Source: Malaciobacter pacificus
GTDB taxonomy: Bacteria; Campylobacterota; Campylobacteria; Campylobacterales; Arcobacteraceae
DNA: 64,000 nucleotides
NCBI RefSeq assembly: GCF_004214795.1
Contig: NZ_CP035928.1
Coordinates: forward strand, 1,364,001-1,428,000
Reading direction: 5' to 3'
The position numbers and the translations under genes were made by a program. Of the stretch, positions 24,816 to 34,363 are shown in pieces; within the stretch, counting starts at the first letter, position 1, and the number at the start of each line of letters is the position of its first letter. The notes under the pieces are model-generated. The model ran no database searches and was not told the origin of the DNA. It worked only from the letters and a program-made list of their open reading frames with translations.

Positions 24816-25976
24816 TTAAAATTGAAATTTTTTATTTAATTTAAAGAAATAAGCTATTGTTTTGTATTGAACAAAAATAAATGGAATCATAAGTATAAAA
24901 TAAGCAACCGAATATTTATCAATTATACCATTTAAAGTTAATCCAAAATTGATAAAAAACATACCTAAAACCATGAACGCAACACCTGGACAAATTAGGG
25001 CAAATGATACAGCTGATTTATCTTCTGAGTGTATATATTTATCAAAATAACCAATACTTTTCATAACTTTATACCCTAATAATCCAAATAATATTTGTAA
25101 TGATAATACAATTGATAATAAAATAAATAGACTAGTTTTCTCCATTGGTGCTTGGAAATTATGGTCTAATCCAAAAGTTAATCTAACAAATGTAATACCA
25201 AGAAGTGTTAAAATAGGAATTATAATCCACAATGATGGTGCCGCTTCCATAGATATTCCACTTTCAAAAATATTTTTAATACCAATTGTTAATTTAATAA
25301 AAATCAATAAAATAGCAAGTGAAGCAAAAAATATTGAACCAAAAAATGCAATTGCATTAATAACTATATTATGACTCATTGCTGCAGGTGCAGCGAATCC
25401 AACTCCAACCATTGCAAATGCAAAAATAGAAATCATTTGTGAAAGATTGTTATTTGTTGCAAAATCAAAGTTACCTTTGATAATAAGTCTTGAAAAATAA
25501 TCAAAGAAAATCTTCAATGCAAAGTATCCAGCTATTACAAAGCCTAAAATAGCAAATGGAAACATATATTCAACAATTTCCCAAAGTCCAGGAACAAAAA
25601 CAGCCCCTAGTACAAAACATACATTTATCGTCATTGCAAAAGTTAAAGGAATTGCCATAAGCGTTACTTGTGAATTTGAGTTGATTAATTTATTATATGA
25701 TTCACTTTTTTTATATAAATTAAATTGTTTTACATTAAAAATTAGTAGTTTAAAGTGAAAAAATGCAAAAACTAAAATAAATACAAGTGAAATACCTACT
25801 ACAATAGATAGCCAATCCCCTTTTAAAAGTGCTGGCATAACAAAATCAAATGTTGCTAAAGGTACCTTTGGATGTGGTACTAAAAACATTAAATACATAA
25901 AAAATGATACACTAAGTCCTCCTGCTCCAAGTGAAGCTAAAAAGCACATAGGTGAAAAGTTTTTTCTATAAGTCAT
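24816..25976 (-). CDS. Multi-pass membrane protein, TsoY/TDT-like
   Basis: The 386-residue protein has about ten membrane helices. The opening SPMCFLASLGAGGLSVSFF and the small-residue-rich helix FAMVGVGFAAPAAMSHNI resemble the TsoY family, tellurite-resistance/dicarboxylate-type proteins that in some Campylobacterota contain selenocysteine. This one has no in-frame TGA. I am unsure of the family name from memory. Transport or membrane-bound redox function is possible. It is monocistronic, transcribed toward the NlpC/P60 gene. Confidence 0.55.
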   Translation of the reverse strand: MTYRKNFSPMCFLASLGAGGLSVSFFMYLMFLVPHPKVPLATFDFVMPALLKGDWLSIVVGISLVFILVFAFFHFKLLIFNVKQFNLYKKSESYNKLINSNSQVTLMAIPLTFAMTINVCFVLGAVFVPGLWEIVEYMFPFAILGFVIAGYFALKIFFDYFSRLIIKGNFDFATNNNLSQMISIFAFAMVGVGFAAPAAMSHNIVINAIAFFGSIFFASLAILLIFIKLTIGIKNIFESGISMEAAPSLWIIIPILTLLGITFVRLTFGLDHNFQAPMEKTSLFILLSIVLSLQILFGLLGYKVMKSIGYFDKYIHSEDKSAVSFALICPGVAFMVLGMFFINFGLTLNGIIDKYSVAYFILMIPFIFVQYKTIAYFFKLNKKFQF

Positions 25977-26136
25977 TAAAATCTCCTTTTAAATATGACT
26001 GCTATTATATAGTTAATTATTTTAAATACTTATAAATATATTATAATTTTTACTTATATAAATAAATTAGAAATAATTATCATATTAACTGCTAAGTTAT
26101 TTATTGATATAGTACGTCTTATTATCTGGAACTAAA

Positions 26137-26979
26137 ATGTATAAAATATCAGTCTCAAAAGATTTATTCGAAGAAATATTATTAAAAAAAACAAATATAC
26201 TAAAAAAAGAGAATACTAAATATTGGAAAAAAGAATTACTAGAAGTAAAAATATTAAATGATAAATTATCATATTCAATAAAAAGTATTGATAAGTTAAT
26301 CATCACAAATGGTTTAGGAAATGATAAGCCATATATGAAAGTAGAGTGTTTAGATATAGTTTATTCTCCATCAAAAGAGTGTTTTGAATTTTATTTAGGA
26401 AAAGTTCTAGAGCAAAAAAATACACAAATTGAAGAAAATTATAAAGATATTTTAATTGAAAGACTTATTAAAGAAAAATTAGAGCTACAAAATAGTTTAA
26501 ATAAAGATCATTTAACACAAGTATATAATAGAAGAAAAATGGAAGATGATTTAAATATTTTTATAAATCAAAAAAATGCTTTTATGCTAACCGCAATTTT
26601 TATAGATATTGATAGGTTTAAAGAGATCAATGATAATTTTGGGCATGATATTGGAGATAAGGTTTTAGAACATATCTCAAAAATACTAAGGGTCTATGCT
26701 AAAAAGTTAAATGGAGAAGTTTACAGATTTGGTGGAGAAGAGTTTGTGATTTTTTCTTTTATTGCAAAAGATAGAATAATAACTATTTTAAATGAACTAA
26801 AAAATGAAGTAAAATCAAATAAAATGTATCATCCAAAGAGAGATATTTTTATTAGTATTAGTATGGGAATATCATTTTATGATGATTATAAAGACAAAAA
26901 ATTGTTTATTAAAAAAGCTGACTTAGCTGTATATGAAGCTAAAAAAAATGGTAGAGATAGAATAGAGTTTGCAAATTAA
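26137..26979 (+). CDS. GGDEF diguanylate cyclase
   Basis: Residues about 120-278 form a GGDEF domain: DHLTQVYNRRKMEDDL, FIDIDRFKEINDNFGHDIGD and the active-site RFGGEEF (G199-F203). The metal-binding Asp in FIDIDRFK is kept. It should make c-di-GMP from two GTP. No R-x-x-D inhibitory site precedes the GGEEF motif, so feedback control through that site is unlikely. The N-terminal 115 residues carry no sensor domain I recognise and no membrane helix, so the protein is soluble. It is a single gene with its own terminator. Confidence 0.9.
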   Translation: MYKISVSKDLFEEILLKKTNILKKENTKYWKKELLEVKILNDKLSYSIKSIDKLIITNGLGNDKPYMKVECLDIVYSPSKECFEFYLGKVLEQKNTQIEENYKDILIERLIKEKLELQNSLNKDHLTQVYNRRKMEDDLNIFINQKNAFMLTAIFIDIDRFKEINDNFGHDIGDKVLEHISKILRVYAKKLNGEVYRFGGEEFVIFSFIAKDRIITILNELKNEVKSNKMYHPKRDIFISISMGISFYDDYKDKKLFIKKADLAVYEAKKNGRDRIEFAN

Positions 26980-27008
26980 AGCTAGATTTACTAGCTTTAA
27001 TTTTTTAT
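26976..27008. terminator. Bidirectional terminator between GGDEF and cytochrome genes
   Basis: TTAAAGCTAG / ATTTA / CTAGCTTTAA is a perfect 10-bp stem followed by T-runs on both strands. It serves the converging GGDEF gene and the cytochrome c gene. Confidence 0.85.
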
Positions 27009-27283
27009 TTTGCTATTTTATTAGCAATTGCTTCAATATCAGCATCTGATAAATCTTTAACTTGATTTACCATAAGAATCTTTTGAGGCCCACCATATGT
27101 TCCGTCTTTATAACCTTTCATTGCAGCTATAAAGTCAGCTTTAGTCATATCTTTTATAACTTTTGATTTACCTAATGCAACTTTTTCTCCCGAAGCTCCA
27201 TGACAAGTAACACATTTTGCATATGGGTCAGCAAATGCAACACATGCAGTTAATATAGTTGTAGCTAAGATTATTTTTTTCAT
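27005..27283 (-). CDS. Small class I c-type cytochrome
   Basis: A 92-residue periplasmic electron carrier with a signal peptide (MKKIILATTILTACVAFA) and one heme motif CVTCH. A methionine in GGPQKILMVNQVKDLSD, near the C terminus, is the likely sixth heme ligand, as in cytochrome c553-type proteins of Campylobacterota. The C terminus ADIEAIANKIAK forms the usual last helix. It probably carries electrons between respiratory complexes. It lies between two terminators, so it is expressed alone. Confidence 0.9.
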   Translation of the reverse strand: MKKIILATTILTACVAFADPYAKCVTCHGASGEKVALGKSKVIKDMTKADFIAAMKGYKDGTYGGPQKILMVNQVKDLSDADIEAIANKIAK

Positions 27284-27322
27284 GAATATATCCTTTTTAT
27301 GAAATAGAATATATTATTTTAT

Positions 27323-27350
27323 AATAAAGAGAATTTATTTTCTCTTTATT
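27323..27350 (-). terminator. Terminator of the glutamate-mutase cluster
   Basis: AATAAAGAGAA and TTCTCTTTATT form an 11-bp stem with a 6-nt loop; the minus strand then continues AT-rich. The stop codon of the acyl-AMP ligase gene is inside the stem. Confidence 0.65.
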
Positions 27351-28917
27351 TTGTAAGAATTTCTTTTTTTAGTTCTTCTTTATTGATTTTATTTTTGTCA
27401 GAAGGAACCAATGGAAGTGATTTTTTATATACAATTTTTGAAGGAATCATATAAGAAGCTAGATGTTTTTTTAGTTCAAATAAAATCTCACTAGAGTTTA
27501 ATTCTGCAAGTGCAGTATAAACTAAAACAATCTCTTCTTCAATCTCATCATTTTGGATTGAAAAAACTGCACATCTTTCAATTTCTGCAATATTTGAATG
27601 AACTACTTCTTCAATTTCATAAGGATTTACTCTAAATCCTCTTGTTTTAATCATGTCATCATGTCTTGATACAAAGTAGAAGTAACCTTCTTCATCTTTA
27701 TAAACATAATCTCCTGTTTTTACTACAACTTCATCTCTAAGTTGTCCTTCAAGATTAATTACATTTTTTAGAATATCAATTGATTTAAATCTTTGCGCTG
27801 TTACTTCAGGTGCATTCCAAAATCCTTTGTAAATATATCCACCTCTATGAATTAATTCACCAACAACTCTTGGAGCACACTCTTCACCTTTTTCATTGAT
27901 TACATATAATTCAACATCTGGAATTGCTTTACCAATTGATTTTGGTCTTATTTTTAATTGACTTGGGTCTAAATATGTTGATCTAAATGCTTCTGTTAAT
28001 CCATGCATTGAGTAAAACTTAGCACCAATAAAGTGCTTTTCAACATCATTAATCATTTTATCTGTAACATTTCCACCAGAACTAGTAATAATTCTTACAT
28101 TTTTTAGTAATTCACCACTTGGAAGTCTGTGTTCATCTTCATCAAACATCTCAGTGATATTTATAGGCATTACAGGTAAAACTGTAACTTTATCATTGAT
28201 AATATGATTAAAGAAATCATTTGGCAATACAAATCTATGAAGTGCCAATGTTGCTCTTTTATATAATGAACAGAAAAGTTGATTTAATCCATAATCTAAA
28301 TTAAATATTAAGATACTAGAGATTACATCATCTTCATGTAATTGTAAATATTGAGATACAACTCTTGCACTATCAATTAAATTTCTATGGGAAATTACAA
28401 TACCATTTGGTTTACCACTTAAACCAAAAGAGTAAGTAATAACTGCATTATCATGACCACTTATTTCACAATTATATGGCTTATTATAGTATTTATAAAT
28501 CTCTTCAAATGATGGTAAATCTTTATGAGTTGTTTCGTATGAAATAATATGACCATCAAATTTAATCTCTTCAATTGATTCAATTTTAATTTTATCAGTA
28601 ATAATACATTTAATATCACAATCTTCAATGATATACTCAACTTGTTCTGATTTTAATAGTTTTGTTAGTGGAACCAAAACATAATCTGTTGATAAAATTG
28701 CAAGTATTGCAATTACTTGGTCAACACATTTATTTGAATAAATACCAACTCTACTACCTTTAGGTAAGTCAAGTTCTGCTAAATAGTAAGCAATTTGATT
28801 TACTTTTGTAAATAATTCACTATAAGTTAATTTTTCATTCCCAAATACTAAGGCAACTTTGTCTGGGTGTGATACATTTGCATCTTCGATTAATGTTCTA
28901 ATACAGTTTATTGACAT
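27346..28917 (-). CDS. AMP-dependent acyl/amino-acid ligase in the glutamate-mutase cluster
   Basis: The 523-residue ANL-superfamily enzyme activates a carboxylate with ATP. Motifs are: A3-like SFGLSGKPNGIVISH (canonical S-G-T-T-G-x-P-K-G altered), YSMHGLTEAF, KTGDYVYKDEEGYFYF, RHDDMIKTRGFRV and the C-terminal DKNKINKEELKKE with the candidate catalytic lysine. The P-loop changes (T to L, T to S, K to N) are unusual but the core Gly residues remain. It lies 9 bp after mutL in the same operon as glutamate mutase, so its substrate may be methylaspartate or a product of it; no carrier protein is adjacent. The substrate is unknown. Confidence 0.8.
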   Translation of the reverse strand: MSINCIRTLIEDANVSHPDKVALVFGNEKLTYSELFTKVNQIAYYLAELDLPKGSRVGIYSNKCVDQVIAILAILSTDYVLVPLTKLLKSEQVEYIIEDCDIKCIITDKIKIESIEEIKFDGHIISYETTHKDLPSFEEIYKYYNKPYNCEISGHDNAVITYSFGLSGKPNGIVISHRNLIDSARVVSQYLQLHEDDVISSILIFNLDYGLNQLFCSLYKRATLALHRFVLPNDFFNHIINDKVTVLPVMPINITEMFDEDEHRLPSGELLKNVRIITSSGGNVTDKMINDVEKHFIGAKFYSMHGLTEAFRSTYLDPSQLKIRPKSIGKAIPDVELYVINEKGEECAPRVVGELIHRGGYIYKGFWNAPEVTAQRFKSIDILKNVINLEGQLRDEVVVKTGDYVYKDEEGYFYFVSRHDDMIKTRGFRVNPYEIEEVVHSNIAEIERCAVFSIQNDEIEEEIVLVYTALAELNSSEILFELKKHLASYMIPSKIVYKKSLPLVPSDKNKINKEELKKEILTK

Positions 28918-28926
28918 AGTTTCTCC

Positions 28927-30114
28927 TTATTGTTGTGTTATACCTAAAGTCCAAATATCATAATTTGAATCTAGGATAATTGATGGATAAATTTCAGAAG
29001 TTAAAATCTTTTTGTAGAAAAATGAAATAATATCTTCAGCTTCTTCAAAACTAAGAACTTTAGTAATCCCACCTGTTAATACTATAGATTTTAGTAGATT
29101 TAACTTTAATTTTATATATAAAGGATGGGCTTCACTAACTTTATATAGTACTAAGAAGATTGCAAGTTGCATTAATATTCTTGTTGCTTTTTCAGATTCT
29201 TCATTAAAGATATTTTCTGTTACTTTTAAATGAGCTAATAATTCATATACAAACTCATTGTTTTTTGCTGCAAAAATTAATGATTCTTTTGATTTAAAAA
29301 CCCCTAGTTTTTTAAATACTAATCTATCATATTCATTTTCAGTTACCATATTATTATCAATTGCTAAATCTTTAGAATAGTGAATATCAGTAGTTGCTCC
29401 ACCAATATCAATTAAGATAAATGGATTTACAGCTGCAAACTTACTATCAATAAGTGGTAATGTTTTATTTACAATATATGGTGTTGAGTAAATTTGATTT
29501 GAAGTTAATTCATATAGGTGTTTAATGTCTTCTTTACCCATAATATCAGCTTGATAAAGATTTGTTAAATAATCTTTTAAAGGCTCTTCAACCACATGAA
29601 GTTTATTATCAATAATATTATCAACAACAACTACATTATCAATATTTTCTTTTATATAATCTTCATCTAAACTTGAACCTGCAAATACAATATTTGAGTA
29701 GTTTAAATTTTCTAAGAAATTAAACAGTTTTTCATCAAATACATCTTTAACACTATCAATTCCACCTGCAATAATAACAACATCAATTAAATCACTAGGA
29801 ATTGATGCACTTTCAATATCTTGATATAAAACAGTATTAATAATATTAATTCCAGAGTTATAAGCAATATTTGTGGCATATTTTAATGAAAATGAGTTAG
29901 TAACTCCAATAATAAGTGTTGTTAATCCTCCATTTGCAGAAGAACAAATATAAACATCTTCTTTTGCAAATTTTGAGATAGTATCACCACATTTACTAGT
30001 TAAATCATCAAATATATCTTTATTAAAATCTCTAAAGTGTTGTTCTACATTTCCATTTGCACAAACTTTAAAATATGTACTTCCTACATCTACTAATAGT
30101 TTATTTTCTACCAT
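28927..30114 (-). CDS. glmL: Glutamate mutase-associated ATPase MutL (GlmL)
   Basis: The 395-residue protein belongs to the actin/Hsp70-fold MutL family: LLVDVGSTYFKV (phosphate-1 loop) at the start, VIIAGGIDSV, FILIDIGGATTDIHYS (phosphate-2) and IVLTGGI (adenosine motif). It is a homologue of reactivating factors for adenosylcobalamin enzymes and normally sits between mutS and mutE genes. Here it follows glmE, with which it overlaps by 7 bases. It probably exchanges damaged cobalamin on glutamate mutase. It is unrelated to the mismatch-repair MutL. Confidence 0.85.
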   Translation of the reverse strand: MVENKLLVDVGSTYFKVCANGNVEQHFRDFNKDIFDDLTSKCGDTISKFAKEDVYICSSANGGLTTLIIGVTNSFSLKYATNIAYNSGINIINTVLYQDIESASIPSDLIDVVIIAGGIDSVKDVFDEKLFNFLENLNYSNIVFAGSSLDEDYIKENIDNVVVVDNIIDNKLHVVEEPLKDYLTNLYQADIMGKEDIKHLYELTSNQIYSTPYIVNKTLPLIDSKFAAVNPFILIDIGGATTDIHYSKDLAIDNNMVTENEYDRLVFKKLGVFKSKESLIFAAKNNEFVYELLAHLKVTENIFNEESEKATRILMQLAIFLVLYKVSEAHPLYIKLKLNLLKSIVLTGGITKVLSFEEAEDIISFFYKKILTSEIYPSIILDSNYDIWTLGITQQ

Positions 30115-31475
30115 TGCATAATCCCTATATCATGAATAATATCATTTACGATTGATGAAGCATCTTTATTTAAGTCACATTGAGATTTTTCGTACTCAAA
30201 ACATCTATCAGAAATTGGTAAATTACCTTTTTTGATGATTCTAATGTTTTTGTTTTTATCTCTAACTGTTACAACTTCATTGTGGTTAATGATGTGTGGT
30301 GAGTATGGACAATCGATAATTCCAGATTTAATAGAGTTAAATACTTTTCTCCATAATGTATCTGCTTTATCGTTGAACACTGCACTCATAATACTCATAA
30401 CTTCTTCAGTTAATATTTCTTCTTCCATTTCATCAGTAATATCAGGAATTCCATTTAACATTCTTAAAGTATATTGAGTATTTGCAACGGTTTTGGCATT
30501 TGATTCACGTGTAGGAATACCAAATGCTTCATCTCTAGTTTTTGTAATAATCTTATCTGCTTTTACCATCATAGCAATAATTGTTGCAGTATTAATTAAT
30601 GATTCAGAGAAATCTTTATTTGCAGGGAATGCACCCATCCATTGATGATATACTAAGTGAATATCAGCATCTCCACAGTTAATTTGTTCTGCGTAGTGTT
30701 TTGCTAATTTTCTTAATACTTTAGCTGTTACAATATCTTGAATCATAGACCCAGTTTGTGAGAATGATACAGAGAATGATTTTACACCCTCTTCAAGTGA
30801 TAAAAGCATTTCACAAAGTTGAATAACAATAGTTACACAAGGTGGAACTAATGTTGCAGTTAAAGGTCCAAATGATTCTCTATTTATTGGTTCATTTAAT
30901 TTTGAGTAGTTTGCACAAACTCTTTCTACATATTTCCAGTATAAAAATGCTTTATCTAAAGGAAAGTTTTTAGAGTAAGGTAAAAGATATGTAATCGGTC
31001 CACCTTCAATTTCAAAGATACCAGAAGCAATTGCAGTTTCAACTAATAGTCTTGCATCAGGTGTACCATGTCTTAATGAAATCGGTTTATTAAAATGAGT
31101 CATCATTTTTCTAGTAGTTCTATATCCATGATTAACTAATGGGTAACCATTTAACATATCAACTTCATTTTCTTCACTAAGTTTTAACATCTTAGCAGAA
31201 CTAGCGTAATCATTTAATCTTGTATTTGAATCAATCGTACAAGGTAATACATCTACATCTGCATCAACAAAGAATTCATAAAGTGAAAACATTTTTTTGT
31301 AAGTTGGGAATCCACCTCTTGGTTGAACCAACATTTTATTTTTAGTTTTAAAATTGTGAGATATAAATAGGTCCTTTGATGCACCTTTTACAAACTCTTC
31401 AATTTCTGCAAAGTCAAAATTATCTGCATATTTATTTTGAACGATTATATTTCGTTCTTCTTGAAGTAAACTCAA
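30108..31475 (-). CDS. glmE: Glutamate mutase epsilon subunit (methylaspartate mutase E)
   Basis: Catalytic TIM-barrel subunit that converts L-glutamate to L-threo-3-methylaspartate with coenzyme B12. The substrate-binding arginine triad of the family is kept: PRGGFPTY, TIDSNTRLNDY and SLRHGTPDARLL. The catalytic acid and tyrosines are in EGGPITYLLPYSK. INRESFGPLTATLVPP and VYHQWMGAFP also match. The length (455) is close to the clostridial enzyme (about 480). It is directly downstream of glmS and overlaps mutL, so the three are probably co-expressed. Active-site residues indicate a working glutamate (or very close substrate) mutase. Confidence 0.93.
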   Translation of the reverse strand: MSLLQEERNIIVQNKYADNFDFAEIEEFVKGASKDLFISHNFKTKNKMLVQPRGGFPTYKKMFSLYEFFVDADVDVLPCTIDSNTRLNDYASSAKMLKLSEENEVDMLNGYPLVNHGYRTTRKMMTHFNKPISLRHGTPDARLLVETAIASGIFEIEGGPITYLLPYSKNFPLDKAFLYWKYVERVCANYSKLNEPINRESFGPLTATLVPPCVTIVIQLCEMLLSLEEGVKSFSVSFSQTGSMIQDIVTAKVLRKLAKHYAEQINCGDADIHLVYHQWMGAFPANKDFSESLINTATIIAMMVKADKIITKTRDEAFGIPTRESNAKTVANTQYTLRMLNGIPDITDEMEEEILTEEVMSIMSAVFNDKADTLWRKVFNSIKSGIIDCPYSPHIINHNEVVTVRDKNKNIRIIKKGNLPISDRCFEYEKSQCDLNKDASSIVNDIIHDIGIMQW

Positions 31476-31880
31476 TTATCTCTCCTCCAAGTATTTTTGT
31501 AATTCGTCAAGTCCAGTATTTAAATCTGTTTGATGGAATACTAAATCAAATCCATAATCCTTGAATTTTGGAACTAATACATCAGCATCTCCCTCACCAA
31601 CAGCAAGGTTACCACCAATCATAAATACAACATCTTTTAAATTTTTATATTTTGATTTCAAAATCTTTAGTTCTCTACACCAACCTTCAGCTTCGCCGTT
31701 TAATGATGAGATTAATAATACATCTGCATTTGTTTCAATAACTGCATCAATAAACTCTTCAAGATAAGTGTTAACACCTAAATTAAATACTTCAAATCCT
31801 CTTGCTTGTAATGATATATCAATCAGTCTATTTGCAACAACGTGAATATCATTACCAACTACTCCAGTAACTACTTTCAT
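31476..31880 (-). CDS. glmS: Glutamate mutase sigma subunit (B12-binding, methylaspartate mutase S)
   Basis: The 134-residue B12-binding subunit has the Rossmann-like cobalamin fold: GVVGNDIHVVANRLI at the start (the D-x-H-x-x-G loop, here D-I-H-V-V-A), LLISSLNGEAEGWC (S-L-x-G region) and FMIGGNLAVGEGD (GGN loop). The Asp and His that displace the lower B12 ligand are present, but the loop glycine is alanine. It partners GlmE immediately downstream. The symbol glmS here means the mutase subunit, not glucosamine synthase. It is first in a four-gene operon. Confidence 0.9.
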   Translation of the reverse strand: MKVVTGVVGNDIHVVANRLIDISLQARGFEVFNLGVNTYLEEFIDAVIETNADVLLISSLNGEAEGWCRELKILKSKYKNLKDVVFMIGGNLAVGEGDADVLVPKFKDYGFDLVFHQTDLNTGLDELQKYLEER

Positions 31881-31986
31881 ATCTTATACCTAAATATTTA
31901 TTATTTGTTTTATTCAAAAGTTTGCGATAATATCTAATCTTTGGTTAGAAATAGATTAGGGTAGGGTGTTTTAGCAAGTTTTGAAG

Positions 31987-32010
31987 CTCTAAGACTAAAT
32001 AGTCTTAGAG
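31987..32010 (-). terminator. Possible terminator/hairpin at the hemN stop
   Basis: CTCTAAGACT / AAAT / AGTCTTAGAG is a perfect 10-bp stem containing the hemN stop codon. No clear T-run follows on the minus strand, so it may instead protect the 3' end or terminate weakly. Confidence 0.45.
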
Positions 32011-33362
32011 AATCTTCTTTTTTCTTCGGGAATTTTGTTTAAATATGCATCAAATGGCATACAAATATTTCTAATAAGCATAGCACCTGTTTGATTAACT
32101 TCAATTTTTTCATTACTTAAAGTTAGTAATTCTGCTTCCTCAAACTCTTTAAGTGCACTTAGTGCATCAGCAAAATATTCACCAAAGTTTATATTAAATT
32201 CATTTTCAACTCTAGTAATATTTAATGAGAAGTTACTCATAAGTTCCATAATAACAAATTGTCTTAATTGGTCATCATCACTTAAGGCATAACCTTTAAA
32301 TGTAGGTAAATCCCCATTATCAATAGCCTCTTCATAAGGTTTTAAATCTTTAAAGTTTTGTGCATAGTAATCAACTCCATTACCAATAGAAGTAAGACCA
32401 ATTCCAATTAAATCTGCTCCTCCTTTAGTAGTATATCCTTGGAAGTTTCTATGTAATTCACCTTTTTCAATTGCTTTGAATAATTCATCTTCAGGTTTTG
32501 CAAAGTGATCCATTCCAACCATTTTATAACCATTTGATGTAAAGAAATCAATTGTATCTTTTAACATCTCAAGTTTTTCTTGTGGTTTTGGAAATGTTGT
32601 TTCATCAAATTTTCTCATTGTTTTCATAAGCCATGGAACATGAGCATAATTAAATACTGCAAATCTATCAGTATCAAGTGTAATCATTTTTTCTAAAGTC
32701 TTTTTAAATGACTCTCTAGTTTGATGTGGTAATCCATAAATTAAATCTGTGTTTATTGAATGAATTCCAGCTTCACGTGCAATTTTAATAACATTTTGAG
32801 TTAATTCAAATGGTTGAATTCTATGAATTGTTTTTTGTACAGTTTCATCTAAATCTTGTACCCCAAAACTTAATCTATTACATCCACCATTTTTAAGAAC
32901 ATCCATATGCTCTTTTGTGAAAAATCTAGGATCTACTTCACAAGAGATTTCAGCATCATCACTGAAATTTGGAAATATTTCTTTAATTGCTGTTATTACT
33001 TCATTTAATTGTTCAGGTGAGAAAAAAGTTGGTGTTCCTCCACCAAAATGCATTTGAGTTACAACTCTTTTTGTATTTAGGTGTTGTTTTAATATATTTA
33101 ACTCTTTTTTTAAGTATTCAATATATCTTACTTTTTTATCTTCTTTTGATGTAAAAATAGTATTACACCCACAAAAATAACATGCGCTTCTACAAAAAGG
33201 CATATGAATATAAAGTGATAATGCTCTATCATCACTTTGATTTTTGTAATATTGTTTTAAATCTTCTTGAGTGAACTCTACACTAAACTCAGGGGCAGTT
33301 GGATATGAAGTATATCTTGGTCCTGGTTTAGAATATTTTACAAACTTGGCAAAATCTATCAT
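31995..33362 (-). CDS. hemN: Oxygen-independent coproporphyrinogen III oxidase HemN
   Basis: A radical-SAM enzyme of heme synthesis that decarboxylates coproporphyrinogen III without oxygen. The 4Fe-4S motif CRSACYFCGCN (about 57-67) has the HemN-type extra cysteine. RYTSYPTAPEF near the start, GGGTPTFFSPEQL and RLSFGVQDLDETVQKTIHR are characteristic. The length of 455 matches bona fide HemN rather than HemW. Its start abuts the argF stop without a gap, so the two genes are probably one operon. Confidence 0.93.
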   Translation of the reverse strand: MIDFAKFVKYSKPGPRYTSYPTAPEFSVEFTQEDLKQYYKNQSDDRALSLYIHMPFCRSACYFCGCNTIFTSKEDKKVRYIEYLKKELNILKQHLNTKRVVTQMHFGGGTPTFFSPEQLNEVITAIKEIFPNFSDDAEISCEVDPRFFTKEHMDVLKNGGCNRLSFGVQDLDETVQKTIHRIQPFELTQNVIKIAREAGIHSINTDLIYGLPHQTRESFKKTLEKMITLDTDRFAVFNYAHVPWLMKTMRKFDETTFPKPQEKLEMLKDTIDFFTSNGYKMVGMDHFAKPEDELFKAIEKGELHRNFQGYTTKGGADLIGIGLTSIGNGVDYYAQNFKDLKPYEEAIDNGDLPTFKGYALSDDDQLRQFVIMELMSNFSLNITRVENEFNINFGEYFADALSALKEFEEAELLTLSNEKIEVNQTGAMLIRNICMPFDAYLNKIPEEKRRFSKTI

Positions 33363-34292
33363 CTATTTTTCATCTCTTTTTCGATCTAGCCAAACCATTA
33401 CACCTTTTTGTGCATGTAATCTATTTTCTGCTTCTTCAAAAACAAGACTTTGTTCACTTTCAAATACCTCTTCAGATACTTCATAACCTCTATAAGCTGG
33501 TAAACAATGTAAGAAAATGGCTTTATCTTGAGCGAGTTTCATCATTGATGAGTCTACCATATACCCAGCAAACTCTTTAACTCTTTTCTCTTTCTCTTCT
33601 TCTTGTCCCATAGAAACCCAAGTATCAGTTGTAACAACAGTTGCACCTTTAACAGCTTCTCGAGGGTCATTTCCTACAATGATTTTTGCACCAGATTCTT
33701 TTGCTATTTTTTGAGCATTGGCTAAAATCTCAGCATCAACTTCATAACCTTTTGGAGTTGCAATTCTAAGCTCAAACCCTAATTTAGCTGCCATATTCAG
33801 CCATGAATGTGCCATATTATTACCATCACCTACATAAGCAGCAACTAAATCTTTATCTAGTCCTGCTTCTTGGATAGTCATATAATCAGCCATTAATTGA
33901 ACAGGATGATATTCATTTGTTAAACCATTTATTACAGGAACTTTTGAGTATTTTGCGAACTCTTCTAATTTTGATTGTTCGAAAGTTCTTATCATTACCA
34001 TGTCTACCATTCTAGATATTACTCTAGACGTGTCACTCATTGGTTCACCTCGTCCTAGTTGAATATCATTAGATGATAAAAATAAACCAATTCCACCAAG
34101 CTGATAGATACCAGTTTCAAAAGAAACTCTAGTTCTTGTTGAACTTTTTTCAAAAATCATTCCTAATGTTTGATTAGGCATGTAGTCTTTGAAGTTTTTT
34201 TGCTTAGTCTCTTGTTTGATTTGTTTAGCTAATTCTAAAATTTCTAAAATCTCTTCTTTAGAATAGTCTGCTAATGTTAAGAAATGTCTCAT
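33363..34292 (-). CDS. argF: Ornithine carbamoyltransferase
   Basis: Makes citrulline from ornithine and carbamoyl phosphate in arginine synthesis. The 309 residues include the carbamoyl-phosphate site [10 protein letters not shown], the HPVQ element (here [12 protein letters not shown]), [11 protein letters not shown] and the ornithine-site HCLPAYRG with its cysteine. All catalytic elements are intact. It directly precedes hemN on the minus strand with no intergenic gap. Confidence 0.95.
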   Translation of the reverse strand: MRHFLTLADYSKEEILEILELAKQIKQETKQKNFKDYMPNQTLGMIFEKSSTRTRVSFETGIYQLGGIGLFLSSNDIQLGRGEPMSDTSRVISRMVDMVMIRTFEQSKLEEFAKYSKVPVINGLTNEYHPVQLMADYMTIQEAGLDKDLVAAYVGDGNNMAHSWLNMAAKLGFELRIATPKGYEVDAEILANAQKIAKESGAKIIVGNDPREAVKGATVVTTDTWVSMGQEEEKEKRVKEFAGYMVDSSMMKLAQDKAIFLHCLPAYRGYEVSEEVFESEQSLVFEEAENRLHAQKGVMVWLDRKRDEK

Positions 34293-34363
34293 TTTATTTC
34301 CTCTGTAAATTTATAAAAAACAAATATTCTAGTTAATTAAGCTTTGAAATAACTTAAAATAAC

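Noticed and set aside
24816-25976. Selenocysteine codon in the TsoY-like gene
   Set aside because: The frame has no internal TGA and no need for recoding.
31881-31994. Possible cobalamin riboswitch upstream of the glutamate-mutase operon
   Set aside because: The gap is only about 115 bp, contains the hemN end hairpin on the wrong side and has no B12-box-like element.
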